A DNA stretch of 64,000 bases, taken from NCBI RefSeq assembly GCF_015291625.1, contig NZ_CP030047.1, forward strand, positions 2,480,001 to 2,544,000. The letters run 5' to 3'. The stretch's first letter is position 1. Each line of letters starts with the position of its first letter. The notes beneath the pieces are model-generated. The model was not told the origin of the DNA and did no database searches. It saw only the letters and a program-made list of their open reading frames with translations. Positions 1 to 6,508 of this stretch are shown here, one piece after another. Source of the stretch: Bradyrhizobium sp. CCBAU 53421 (GTDB lineage Bacteria > Pseudomonadota > Alphaproteobacteria > Rhizobiales > Xanthobacteraceae). Position numbers and translations under genes: made by a program.

Positions 1-344
1 GTGACGATCTGGCAGCCATATCGCGCCGACACCTCGGCGATGACGTTCGACACCGCGTCGTCGATCCGCGAGCCGGGCAGATGCGCGACGATCAGGTCGC
101 CGATGCTGAGCCGCTTGCGGACGCGCAGGTCGTTGTCGATGCGATAGCTGAACAGGGCATGGATCACCCCGCGGCGATCGCGGATCGCGATCAGCCCGGT
201 CTCGGGCGAATTGCCGCGGCAGCGCCGGCGCACGAACCGCAGCCATTGCTCCGTGGTAATGCTGGCATCATGCATGAACACCAGCGGATAGGCCACGATC
301 GCATGCTGATGGTCGATCAGAAGTGCTTGGAATTGCTCGTTCAT
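1..344 (-). CDS. Conserved hypothetical protein, possibly GNAT-like (3' end outside window)
   Basis: A minus-strand frame opens with ATG at 344 and stays open to the window edge, so about 114 residues are visible and the C-terminus is missing. It begins MNEQFQALLIDHQHAIV. A strand-rich middle (GLIAIRDRRGVIHALFSYRI) is followed by a helix ending ARYGCQIV, a layout compatible with an acetyltransferase fold. I see no complete acetyl-CoA loop, so GNAT is only a guess. The gene is divergent from the Fnr/FixK-like regulator, and the first of two Fnr-type boxes is centred about 60 bp upstream of its start. That suggests co-regulation by oxygen limitation (inference). Confidence 0.7.
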   Translation of the reverse strand, partial: MNEQFQALLIDHQHAIVAYPLVFMHDASITTEQWLRFVRRRCRGNSPETGLIAIRDRRGVIHALFSYRIDNDLRVRKRLSIGDLIVAHLPGSRIDDAVSNVIAEVSARYGCQIV

Positions 345-396
345 CGCCGGATTCCCCGATGATGGGCGAAACTGCTGGGGAAAACGCGGCGCAGCA

Positions 397-410
397 TTGA
401 TTTGCATCAA
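397..410. promoter_or_regulatory. Fnr/FixK box 1, perfect TTGAT-N4-ATCAA
   Basis: The 14-mer TTGATTTGCATCAA matches the Fnr/FixK consensus at all ten defined positions. Its centre (403.5) lies about 60 bp upstream of the leftward gene starting at 344. If used as a class II site at -41.5, transcription of that gene would start near 362 with a short leader. Confidence 0.8.
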
Positions 411-422
411 TGCCGCGGGCGG

Positions 423-436
423 TTGATCCAGATCAA
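423..436. promoter_or_regulatory. Fnr/FixK box 2, perfect TTGAT-N4-ATCAA
   Basis: TTGATCCAGATCAA is a second perfect box, 26 bp centre to centre from box 1. Its centre (429.5) is about 55 bp upstream of the ATG at 485. A class II position would put transcription start near 471, giving autoregulation of the Fnr-like gene. The box lies inside the longer reading frame that opens at 410, which argues that translation starts at 485. Confidence 0.8.
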
Positions 437-484
437 ATCGCGACCGATAGTGTCGAGATTCCAGCCAGGCGGACCCCTGAAGCC

Positions 485-1237
485 ATGCGCATTGCTGAAC
501 CATTGCAGGATCCGTGTGCCGGCGCGACGCCAGGTGACTGCCGGCACGGCCGCGCCACCAATGGCTGCGAAGACTGCAAGGTCAGGCTGTTCAGCGTCTG
601 CGCCGCGCTGGAGCCGTCCGAGCTCGAGGAGCTCGACCGGATCAGCCACGCCAAGCAAGTCTCGGCAAAAACGACGCTGTTCGAGCAGAGTGCGCAGGCG
701 GGAAGCGTGTTCAATGTCACCGACGGGGTCGTGCGACTCTACAAGTCCTTGCCCGACGGCCGCCGCCAGATCGTGGGTTTCGCGCTGCCGGGCGACTTCC
801 TCGGGCTGGCGCTGCAGGATCGCTACGGCGTCACCGCCGAAGCGGTCAACGAGGTCGCGGTCTGCCGTTTCGCGCGATCGGCGTTTCTCGCCTATGTCGA
901 CGGCAAGCCGCATCTGCTGCGCCGCCTGCATGAATTCGCGGGGCACGAGCTGAGCCTGGCGCAGGACCAGATGCTGCTGCTCGGGCGGCGAACTGCCGAG
1001 GAAAAGATCGCCGCGTTCCTGCTCAACATGCAGACGCGATACGCCCGGATCGGAAGCATGTCCGTCACCGTGCCGTTGCCGATGAGCCGGCAGGACATCG
1101 CGGACTATCTCGGTCTGACCATCGAGACGGTGAGCCGCACCCTGACCCGCCTTGCGCGCGAGAAGGTGGTGTTGATCGTGCCCGATGGCGTGCGGCTGCT
1201 CGACCTCGAACGGCTCAGGCTGAGCGGCGCGAGCTGA
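485..1237 (+). CDS. Crp/Fnr-family transcriptional regulator, FixK1/FnrN/AadR type with Fe-S cysteines
   Basis: A 250-residue oxygen-responsive regulator. An N-terminal cysteine cluster C-x2-C-x7-C (C28, C31, C39) plus C127, the counterpart of the fourth Fnr ligand, would bind an oxygen-labile [4Fe-4S] cluster. A cyclic-nucleotide-binding-like barrel follows, then a C-terminal winged helix with MSRQDIADYLGL and ETVSR. The E..SR residues are those that read TTGAT half-sites in Fnr. An ATG at 410 in frame would give 275 residues, but both Fnr boxes sit at or after that codon, so 485 is preferred. A gene with this cluster differs from FixK2, which lacks it. The target boxes lie directly upstream, so autoregulation is likely. 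Fe-S function is inferred from motif only. Confidence 0.9.
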   Translation: MRIAEPLQDPCAGATPGDCRHGRATNGCEDCKVRLFSVCAALEPSELEELDRISHAKQVSAKTTLFEQSAQAGSVFNVTDGVVRLYKSLPDGRRQIVGFALPGDFLGLALQDRYGVTAEAVNEVAVCRFARSAFLAYVDGKPHLLRRLHEFAGHELSLAQDQMLLLGRRTAEEKIAAFLLNMQTRYARIGSMSVTVPLPMSRQDIADYLGLTIETVSRTLTRLAREKVVLIVPDGVRLLDLERLRLSGAS

Positions 1238-1254
1238 CGCTGCGGCGCCGACTT

Positions 1255-1268
1255 TTGATCCAGCACAA
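1255..1268 (+). promoter_or_regulatory. Imperfect Fnr/FixK-like site
   Basis: TTGATCCAGCACAA keeps a perfect left half (TTGAT) and a 3/5 right half. It ends 51 bp before the start of the 33-residue peptide at 1320. It repeats the left half and spacer of box 2 (TTGATCCAG). Weak on its own. Confidence 0.35.
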
Positions 1269-1319
1269 GGCGATGCGCGCGCAGCCGCGCTAGGTCTCTC
1301 CATCACAAGGAGACGACCC

Positions 1320-1421
1320 ATGCCTCTCGACACCATCCTCGTCATGATCGCGGTCACCGCGATGTTCGCCACCATCGCCGCCGTCATCATGTGGGGCGAC
1401 CGGCAGACCCGCGATCTGTGA
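1320..1421 (+). CDS. Small single-pass membrane peptide (33 aa)
   Basis: ATG at 1320 follows a strong AAGGAG ribosome site (1307-1312) with 7-nt spacing and ends with TGA at 1421. The peptide starts MPLDTILVMIAVTAMFATIA and continues hydrophobic to VIMWGD, ending RQTRDL. That is one transmembrane helix with a short charged tail. Similar 30-40 residue peptides with a hydrophobic stretch then W-x-D-x-QTR are familiar in rhizobial genomes, function unknown. It lies just after the Fnr-like gene and a possible Fnr half-site, so expression under low oxygen is plausible. Confidence 0.7.
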   Translation: MPLDTILVMIAVTAMFATIAAVIMWGDRQTRDL

Positions 1422-1440
1422 TCGCGTCGTGTGACGAAGG

Positions 1441-1469
1441 CCGTTCCGTTCCGACTTGAATCGGAACGG
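1441..1469. terminator. Hairpin between convergent genes, possible bidirectional terminator
   Basis: Arms CCGTTCCG (1441-1448) and CGGAACGG (1462-1469) pair perfectly around a 13-nt loop. It lies between the small peptide gene and the leftward LprI-like gene. There is no U-tract on either side, so intrinsic termination is uncertain. Confidence 0.35.
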
Positions 1470-1494
1470 GGCATCCACGTCGCTTGAGAACGCT

Positions 1495-3030
1495 CTATCT
1501 GATCGAGCCCTTGAAATTGTTGATGTCGGGCGAGGGACGGGCGGGAAACAGCCGCGCGGTCGAGGAGTTGTCGAGCCGGCGCTTGCATTTCGCCTCGTCG
1601 GCGCTGTCTTCGGTGCCGTCCTTGCCGGTGCGCTTCTTGGCAAAGGCATCGTCCCGCCGGTTGACGATCAGCATCGCATGGTCGCGCTCGAGCGTATCCG
1701 GGTTCTTGCGCTGCTCGTCGGAGCGGAACGCGCCGCCGACCATCTTGCCCGTCATCTCGTAGTCGCAGCCGGCCTTCCAGTCGCCCTGGTCCCACTTCCA
1801 CCCGACAGCCTTCAGCGTGCCGTCTTTCTCCGCGGTGACCTTGATGATGGCATTGTAGGCGAGCCAGACGCCGGCAAGCCCGCTGCGTTTGTCGTCAAAG
1901 CCGTCGAGCAGCGCCAGGCGCTCGCGCTGCAGGCCGTTGACGTGATCGCGCGCGTCGACGGTGAAGTGGACCTGCGAGCTTTGCTTGTTCCACGCCGGGT
2001 GCAGGAATTCCGGATACTCTTCGGTCTGGCTCTTCACCCAGTTGCGCTGGTCGTCGATCAAGGCGCGCCGCGTCGCCTCGTCGAGCCGCGGCTGCAACGC
2101 CCTCCAGGCGCGGTTCAGTCGCTGGTCGTTGTCGGCGAGATCAGGATCGGCGCAGATTTCCTCGTCGGTCGCGGTCTCGGGCCTGGTGCAGTCGAAGGTC
2201 GGCGCGACGAAGGCGGTGTCGGCCTTGTCGGATGCCGCGTCCTTGCCGGCGGCGAAATAGCTGCCGGTGACTTGCCACATCGACGAACAGTCGTTGAGCC
2301 CGTCCCATTCCTCATCGTCGATACTGCCGACGATCCGCAAGGTCTCGCCCTGGCGGCGGAGCTTGATTGACGGCGGCTTGGCGGGAGTGGCGGCCGTGTC
2401 GGTCTTGGGCTTGTCGGGCGGCGTCTCCGCCTCGATCACCACGGGGCCGGCGAGCCAGCCGGTCCCGGACGGCTTCAGATCGGCGGTCAGCTTGCAGCTT
2501 CGCCTGCGGTCGCCGCCATAGTCGCCGCGCAGATCGGCGGCGAGCCGATAGGCGCCTCCCTCGGTCGGCGTCAGCGTGATACTGCCGAAGGCATTGACCC
2601 AGTTGCCTGACAGGCCCGGGCGGCCGGATGCGATTCCGTCAAGTGCGGCCGCGCGGCGGCGCAAGGCCGCAGCAAAATTGGCTTTCAGCTCGTCTTCATC
2701 GGTGTCGGCGAGCACCTCGGCGGCGTCGATGATCATCTCGTTGAACCAGGTCTGGTCGCGCTTCAGCAGCGGCTTGACGTTGGACGGCATCCTGGCAAGC
2801 GCGGCGTCGAACGCCTTGTCGATCTGCGCCACGAGCTTGTCATAGCCGGCCTTCTTGCAGTCGGCGGCCTTGATCCGGTTATCGCCGCCATCGCCGCACA
2901 GGCTGATCGCGGTCGGCGCGCTGCTCGATGCGCGCAGGAAATCGTCCATCGCAAGCGACGGCGCGCAGGCAAGGATCGAGATGGCCGCGACGGCGGCGGC
3001 AAGCCGTGGGAAGCAAGGCATCGACGTCAC
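1495..3030 (-). CDS. Secreted LprI/DUF1311-domain protein
   Basis: A 511-residue exported protein. A signal peptide (Arg, then AAAVAAISILACAPSLA, cleavage after about residue 27) is followed by a charged helical region rich in K/D/A with paired cysteines near residues 45-58. A central beta-rich part follows, then an LprI-type module from about residue 278 (FDCTRPETATDEEICADP, then DDQRNW). That module matches the lysozyme-inhibitor LprI family, whose small helical domain carries conserved cysteines. The first helical segment, ending in a W-containing helix, looks like a diverged copy of the same module. A periplasmic role is expected; a specific inhibitor activity is not shown by sequence. 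Spacing to the next leftward gene is 58 bp. Confidence 0.85.
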   Translation of the reverse strand: MTSMPCFPRLAAAVAAISILACAPSLAMDDFLRASSSAPTAISLCGDGGDNRIKAADCKKAGYDKLVAQIDKAFDAALARMPSNVKPLLKRDQTWFNEMIIDAAEVLADTDEDELKANFAAALRRRAAALDGIASGRPGLSGNWVNAFGSITLTPTEGGAYRLAADLRGDYGGDRRRSCKLTADLKPSGTGWLAGPVVIEAETPPDKPKTDTAATPAKPPSIKLRRQGETLRIVGSIDDEEWDGLNDCSSMWQVTGSYFAAGKDAASDKADTAFVAPTFDCTRPETATDEEICADPDLADNDQRLNRAWRALQPRLDEATRRALIDDQRNWVKSQTEEYPEFLHPAWNKQSSQVHFTVDARDHVNGLQRERLALLDGFDDKRSGLAGVWLAYNAIIKVTAEKDGTLKAVGWKWDQGDWKAGCDYEMTGKMVGGAFRSDEQRKNPDTLERDHAMLIVNRRDDAFAKKRTGKDGTEDSADEAKCKRRLDNSSTARLFPARPSPDINNFKGSIR

Positions 3031-3088
3031 CCGTAAGGCCGCTTCATGCGGCCCTTGCGGCTTGGGTCGCGCACCGCCTGCGCCGGGT

Positions 3089-3637
3089 TCAAAATGTCGG
3101 CGGCGTGCAGGCCGAAATCACCTCGCACGGCTTGGCGCCGATGCAGCGGAAGCGGTGCGGGCGGCGGCTTTCGAAGTAATAGGCGTCGCCCGCGTTGAGC
3201 ACCCGCCGCTCGTCGTCGACGGTAACCTCGAGCCGGCCCGAGACCACGATGCCGCCTTCCTCGCCCTCATGCACCAGCGGCACCCGGCCGGTGTCGCTGC
3301 CGGGCTCGTAGCGCTCTTTCAGGATCTGCAACGCCCGTCCGAACAGGCTGTCGCCGATCTGGAGGTAGGAGATCGGCTTCTTGCCGATCTCGGTCAGCTC
3401 GTCGGCGCGGTAGAACGCCTTGCGCGGCCGCTCCGGCTCAATCGCGAAGAACTCCGCAAGCCCCATCGGGATGCCGTCGAGGATGCGCTTCAGCGCGCCG
3501 ACCGACGGGTTCATCTGGTTGGATTCGATCAGCGAAATCGTCGAGTTGGTCACGCCGGAGCGCTTGGCGAGCTCGCGCTGCGACAGCTTGTGCCGCGCGC
3601 GGATGAATCGGAGCCGACCGCCGATGTCGACGCTCAT
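3089..3637 (-). CDS. XRE-family regulator with C-terminal cupin domain (PuuR-like)
   Basis: A 182-residue regulator. Residues about 5-60 form a Cro/C1 helix-turn-helix (LSQRELAKRSGVTNSTISLI), and residues about 105-180 form a cupin_2 barrel (HEGEEGGIVVSGRLEVTVDD, then FESRRPHRFRC). PuuR-type proteins of this build control amine or amino acid catabolism, with the cupin as ligand sensor. ATG at 3637 (MSVDIGG) is chosen; a start at 3673 would add 12 residues before the fold. The gene is divergent from the aminotransferase at 3786 across 148 bp, so control of that gene and perhaps dadA is likely. Confidence 0.88.
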   Translation of the reverse strand: MSVDIGGRLRFIRARHKLSQRELAKRSGVTNSTISLIESNQMNPSVGALKRILDGIPMGLAEFFAIEPERPRKAFYRADELTEIGKKPISYLQIGDSLFGRALQILKERYEPGSDTGRVPLVHEGEEGGIVVSGRLEVTVDDERRVLNAGDAYYFESRRPHRFRCIGAKPCEVISACTPPTF

Positions 3638-3785
3638 GACAAATCCCTGTTGCAGGTGTTGCGGATCGGGCAAATCTTGGCAGACCGCCCCAACAAGATC
3701 AATGGCTTGCGGTGCGACAGAAAAGGACTTGTTGAGTGCCGGGAAGAGTGGTCCGAGTAGGCTCAGTCAGCAATGGAGCGCCGCC

Positions 3786-5114
3786 GTGACCGTTCATCAG
3801 ATTCCGAACACCATCAAAACCGATTCGTTCTGGATGCCCTTCACGGCCAACCGGCAGTTCAAGAAGGCGCCGCGGCTGTTCTCCTCCGCCAAGGGCATGT
3901 ACTACACCTCGGTCGACGGCCGGCAGGTGATCGACGGCTCCGCCGGTCTCTGGTGCGTCAACGCCGGCCACGGCCGCCCGCAGATCGCGGCCGCGGTCGA
4001 GCGCCAGCTCTCCACACTGGACTTCGCGCCGTCCTTCAACATGGGCCACCCGCTGGCGTTCGATTTCGCCGAGCGCCTCGCCGAGATCGCCCCGAAGGGG
4101 CTCGATCGGATATTCTTCACCAATTCGGGCTCTGAGTCGGTCGACACCGCGCTGAAGATCGCACTGGCCTATCACCGCGCCGCAGGCCAGCCGACCCGCA
4201 CCCGCCTGATCGGCCGCGAGCGCGGCTATCACGGCGTCGGCTTCGGCGGCATGTCGGTCGGCGGCATGGTCGCCAACCGCCGCCAGTTCGCGACCCATCT
4301 GCCGGGCGTCGACCACATCCGCCATACCCATGATCTCGCCCGCAACGCCTTCGCCAAGGACCAGCCGGATCACGGCGCCGAGCTCGCCGACGACGTCGAG
4401 CGGATGGTGGCGCTGCACGGCGCGGACACCATCGCGGCGGTGATCGTCGAGCCGGTGCCCGGTTCGACCGCGGTGCTGCCGGCGCCGAAGGGCTATCTGC
4501 AGCGGCTGCGCGAGCTCTGCACCAAGCACGGCATCCTCTTGATCTTCGACGAGGTCATCACCGGCTTCGGCCGCCTCGGCACCCCGTTCGCCGCCAACTT
4601 CTACGGCGTGACGCCGGACATGATGACGACCGCCAAGGGCATCACCAACGGCACCGTGCCGTGCGGCGCGGTGTTCGCCAGCCGCCAGGTCCATGACGGG
4701 CTGATGGTCGGCCCTGATAACGCCATGGAGCTGTTCCACGGCTACACCTATTCGGCGCATCCGGTGGCCTGCGCGGCCGGCCTTGCCACGCTCGACATCT
4801 ACAAGGACGAGGGTCTGTTGACCCGCGGCGCCTCGCTCTCCGACTACTGGCGCGATGGCCTGCATTCGCTGAAGGGGCTGCCCAACGTCGTCGACATCCG
4901 CAACCAGGGCCTGATGGGCGCGGTCGAGCTCGCGCCGCGTGACGGCGTCGTCGGCGTACGCGGCTACGACGTCATGGTCGATTGCTTCAATCGCGGTCTC
5001 TACTTCCGCATGAGCGGCGACTCGCTCGCGCTGTCGCCGCCTTTGATCGTCGAGAAGTCGCACATCGACGACATCGTCTCGATCCTCGGCGACGCCATCA
5101 AGCGGGTGGCCTGA
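3786..5114 (+). CDS. Omega-amino acid:pyruvate (beta-alanine:pyruvate) aminotransferase, class III PLP
   Basis: A 442-residue class III aminotransferase that moves the terminal amino group of omega-amino acids such as beta-alanine to pyruvate. It carries FWMPFTANR near the N-terminus, the NSGSES phosphate-binding segment, RGYHG, IFDEVITGFGR with the PLP-pyridine Asp, and the Schiff-base lysine K284 in TAKGITNG. HGYTYSAHPVACAAG follows. Length and motif order match Pseudomonas omega-APT. The start is GTG at 3786 with GGAG at 3775-3778, 7 nt away; an ATG at 3773 is in another frame. A PuuR-like regulator is divergent and dadA lies downstream, so this is an amino acid or amine catabolic unit. 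Confidence 0.92.
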   Translation: MTVHQIPNTIKTDSFWMPFTANRQFKKAPRLFSSAKGMYYTSVDGRQVIDGSAGLWCVNAGHGRPQIAAAVERQLSTLDFAPSFNMGHPLAFDFAERLAEIAPKGLDRIFFTNSGSESVDTALKIALAYHRAAGQPTRTRLIGRERGYHGVGFGGMSVGGMVANRRQFATHLPGVDHIRHTHDLARNAFAKDQPDHGAELADDVERMVALHGADTIAAVIVEPVPGSTAVLPAPKGYLQRLRELCTKHGILLIFDEVITGFGRLGTPFAANFYGVTPDMMTTAKGITNGTVPCGAVFASRQVHDGLMVGPDNAMELFHGYTYSAHPVACAAGLATLDIYKDEGLLTRGASLSDYWRDGLHSLKGLPNVVDIRNQGLMGAVELAPRDGVVGVRGYDVMVDCFNRGLYFRMSGDSLALSPPLIVEKSHIDDIVSILGDAIKRVA

Positions 5115-5119
5115 TAATT

Positions 5120-5140
5120 GCTAGCTAAACTTTAGCTAGC
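5120..5140. promoter_or_regulatory. Perfect 21-bp palindrome, candidate operator
   Basis: GCTAGCTAAA, one central C, TTTAGCTAGC: ten-base arms, perfect symmetry, one-base spacer. The tiny spacer suits a dimeric repressor site better than an RNA hairpin. It starts 6 bp after the aminotransferase stop and lies 80 bp before dadA, so it probably belongs to a dadA promoter. Confidence 0.55.
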
Positions 5141-5154
5141 TTTACAAATTGCTG

Positions 5155-5190
5155 TCGCCGTTGCGAAGCAGAGTGGTTTCGCAGCGGCGA
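5155..5190 (+). terminator. Strong stem-loop between aminotransferase and dadA
   Basis: Arms TCGCCGTTGCGAA (5155-5167) and TTCGCAGCGGCGA (5178-5190) pair over 13 bp with one G-U and a 10-nt loop. A short T-rich stretch (TTGCGTTTT) follows. It may terminate the aminotransferase mRNA or act in the dadA leader. Confidence 0.45.
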
Positions 5191-5220
5191 TTGCGTTTTC
5201 GCTGCAGGATGTGAGGAAAA

Positions 5221-6486
5221 GTGAAGGTCCTTGTTCTCGGCAGTGGCGTGATCGGCGTCACTTCGGCCTATTACCTTGCGCGCGCCGGCCACGAGGTGAC
5301 GGTGATCGATCGTCAGCCGAAACCGGCGCTCGAAACCTCCTTTGCCAATGCCGGTGAAGTGTCGCCCGGCTATTCATCGCCGTGGGCCGGGCCCGGCGTG
5401 CCGGTCAAGGCGGTGAAGTGGCTGTTGATGAAGCACGGCCCGCTGGTGATCCGCCCCAAGCTCGATCCCGTGATGTGGCTCTGGCTCTTGAAGATGCTGC
5501 GCAACTGCACCACGGCGCGCTACGCGGTGAACAAGAGCCGGATGATCCCGATCGCGGAATATAGCCGCGACTGCCTGCAGGCGCTGCGCAGCGAGATCGG
5601 CATCCGCTATGACGAGCGCGCACGCGGCACGTTGCAGCTGTTCCGTTATCAATCGCAGCTCGATGGCACCGGCGACGACATCGCGGTGCTGAAGCAATAT
5701 GGCGTGCCGTTCGAGGTGCTGGATCGCGAGGGCTGCATCGCCGCCGAGCCCGCGCTCGCCGGCGTGAAGCAGAAATTCGCCGGCGGCCTGCGGCTGCCGC
5801 ATGACGAGACCGGCGACTGCCACATGTTCACGCAGGCGTTAGCGCTAGAAGCCGAGAAGCTCGGCGTGCGCTTCAATTTCAGCGTCGGCATCGATGGATT
5901 GAACGCAGACGCCACCCGGATCACCGGCGTTGCGACCAGCGCCGGCCTGATGACCGCCGACGCCTACGTGCTCGCGCTCGGCAGCTACTCGCCGCACCTG
6001 GTGCGGCCGCTCGGCATCTCGCTGCCGGTCTATCCCGTGAAGGGCTATTCGATCACGGTGCCGATCAAGGATGCCTCCGGCGCGCCGGAATCCACCGTGA
6101 TGGACGAGAGCTACAAGGTCGCGATCACCCGGCTCGGCGATCGCATCCGGGTTGGCGGTACTGCCGAGATCTCGGGCTATTCGACCAAGCTCTACGCCGC
6201 GCGGCGCGCGACGCTGGACCATTCGCTGACCGATCTGTTTCCGCGCGGCGGCGATCTTCCGAAGGCCACCTTCTGGTGCGGCCTGCGCCCGATGACGCCG
6301 GACGGCCCGCCGGTGATCGGCGCGACGCGCTTTGCCAATCTGCATCTCAACACCGGCCACGGCACGCTCGGCTGGACCATGGCCTGCGGCTCCGGCCGGG
6401 TGCTGGCCGACATGCTCTCCGGCAAGAAGCCCGAGATCGAGACCAAGGAGCTGTCGATCACCCGCTACGATCACAGGTTCGGTTAA
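5221..6486 (+). CDS. dadA: D-amino acid dehydrogenase small subunit (DadA)
   Basis: A 421-residue FAD enzyme that oxidises D-amino acids to 2-oxo acids and passes electrons to the membrane chain. The N-terminus [20 protein letters not shown] gives the FAD-binding GxGxxG fold, followed by [20 protein letters not shown], which is characteristic of DadA. The C-terminus has [14 protein letters not shown] and [16 protein letters not shown]. The start is GTG with GAGG about 5 nt upstream. It follows the aminotransferase with a palindrome and stem-loop in between, so it may have its own promoter. It converges with the RND gene, 22 bp away. Confidence 0.93.
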   Translation: MKVLVLGSGVIGVTSAYYLARAGHEVTVIDRQPKPALETSFANAGEVSPGYSSPWAGPGVPVKAVKWLLMKHGPLVIRPKLDPVMWLWLLKMLRNCTTARYAVNKSRMIPIAEYSRDCLQALRSEIGIRYDERARGTLQLFRYQSQLDGTGDDIAVLKQYGVPFEVLDREGCIAAEPALAGVKQKFAGGLRLPHDETGDCHMFTQALALEAEKLGVRFNFSVGIDGLNADATRITGVATSAGLMTADAYVLALGSYSPHLVRPLGISLPVYPVKGYSITVPIKDASGAPESTVMDESYKVAITRLGDRIRVGGTAEISGYSTKLYAARRATLDHSLTDLFPRGGDLPKATFWCGLRPMTPDGPPVIGATRFANLHLNTGHGTLGWTMACGSGRVLADMLSGKKPEIETKELSITRYDHRFG

Positions 6487-6508
6487 GCTTCATCGTCGCG
6501 GCAAATCG

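Noticed and set aside
407..1801. Long minus-strand frame (464 codons) opposite the Fnr-like gene
   Set aside because: It is antisense to a clear Fnr-family gene and the small peptide. Its protein is rich in Arg/Gln/His with no recognisable domain. Such mirror frames are common in high-GC DNA.
3691..3734. CAACAAG and CTTGTTG inverted pair upstream of the aminotransferase
   Set aside because: Seven-base arms 30 bp apart can arise by chance. There is no second copy or other support for an operator.
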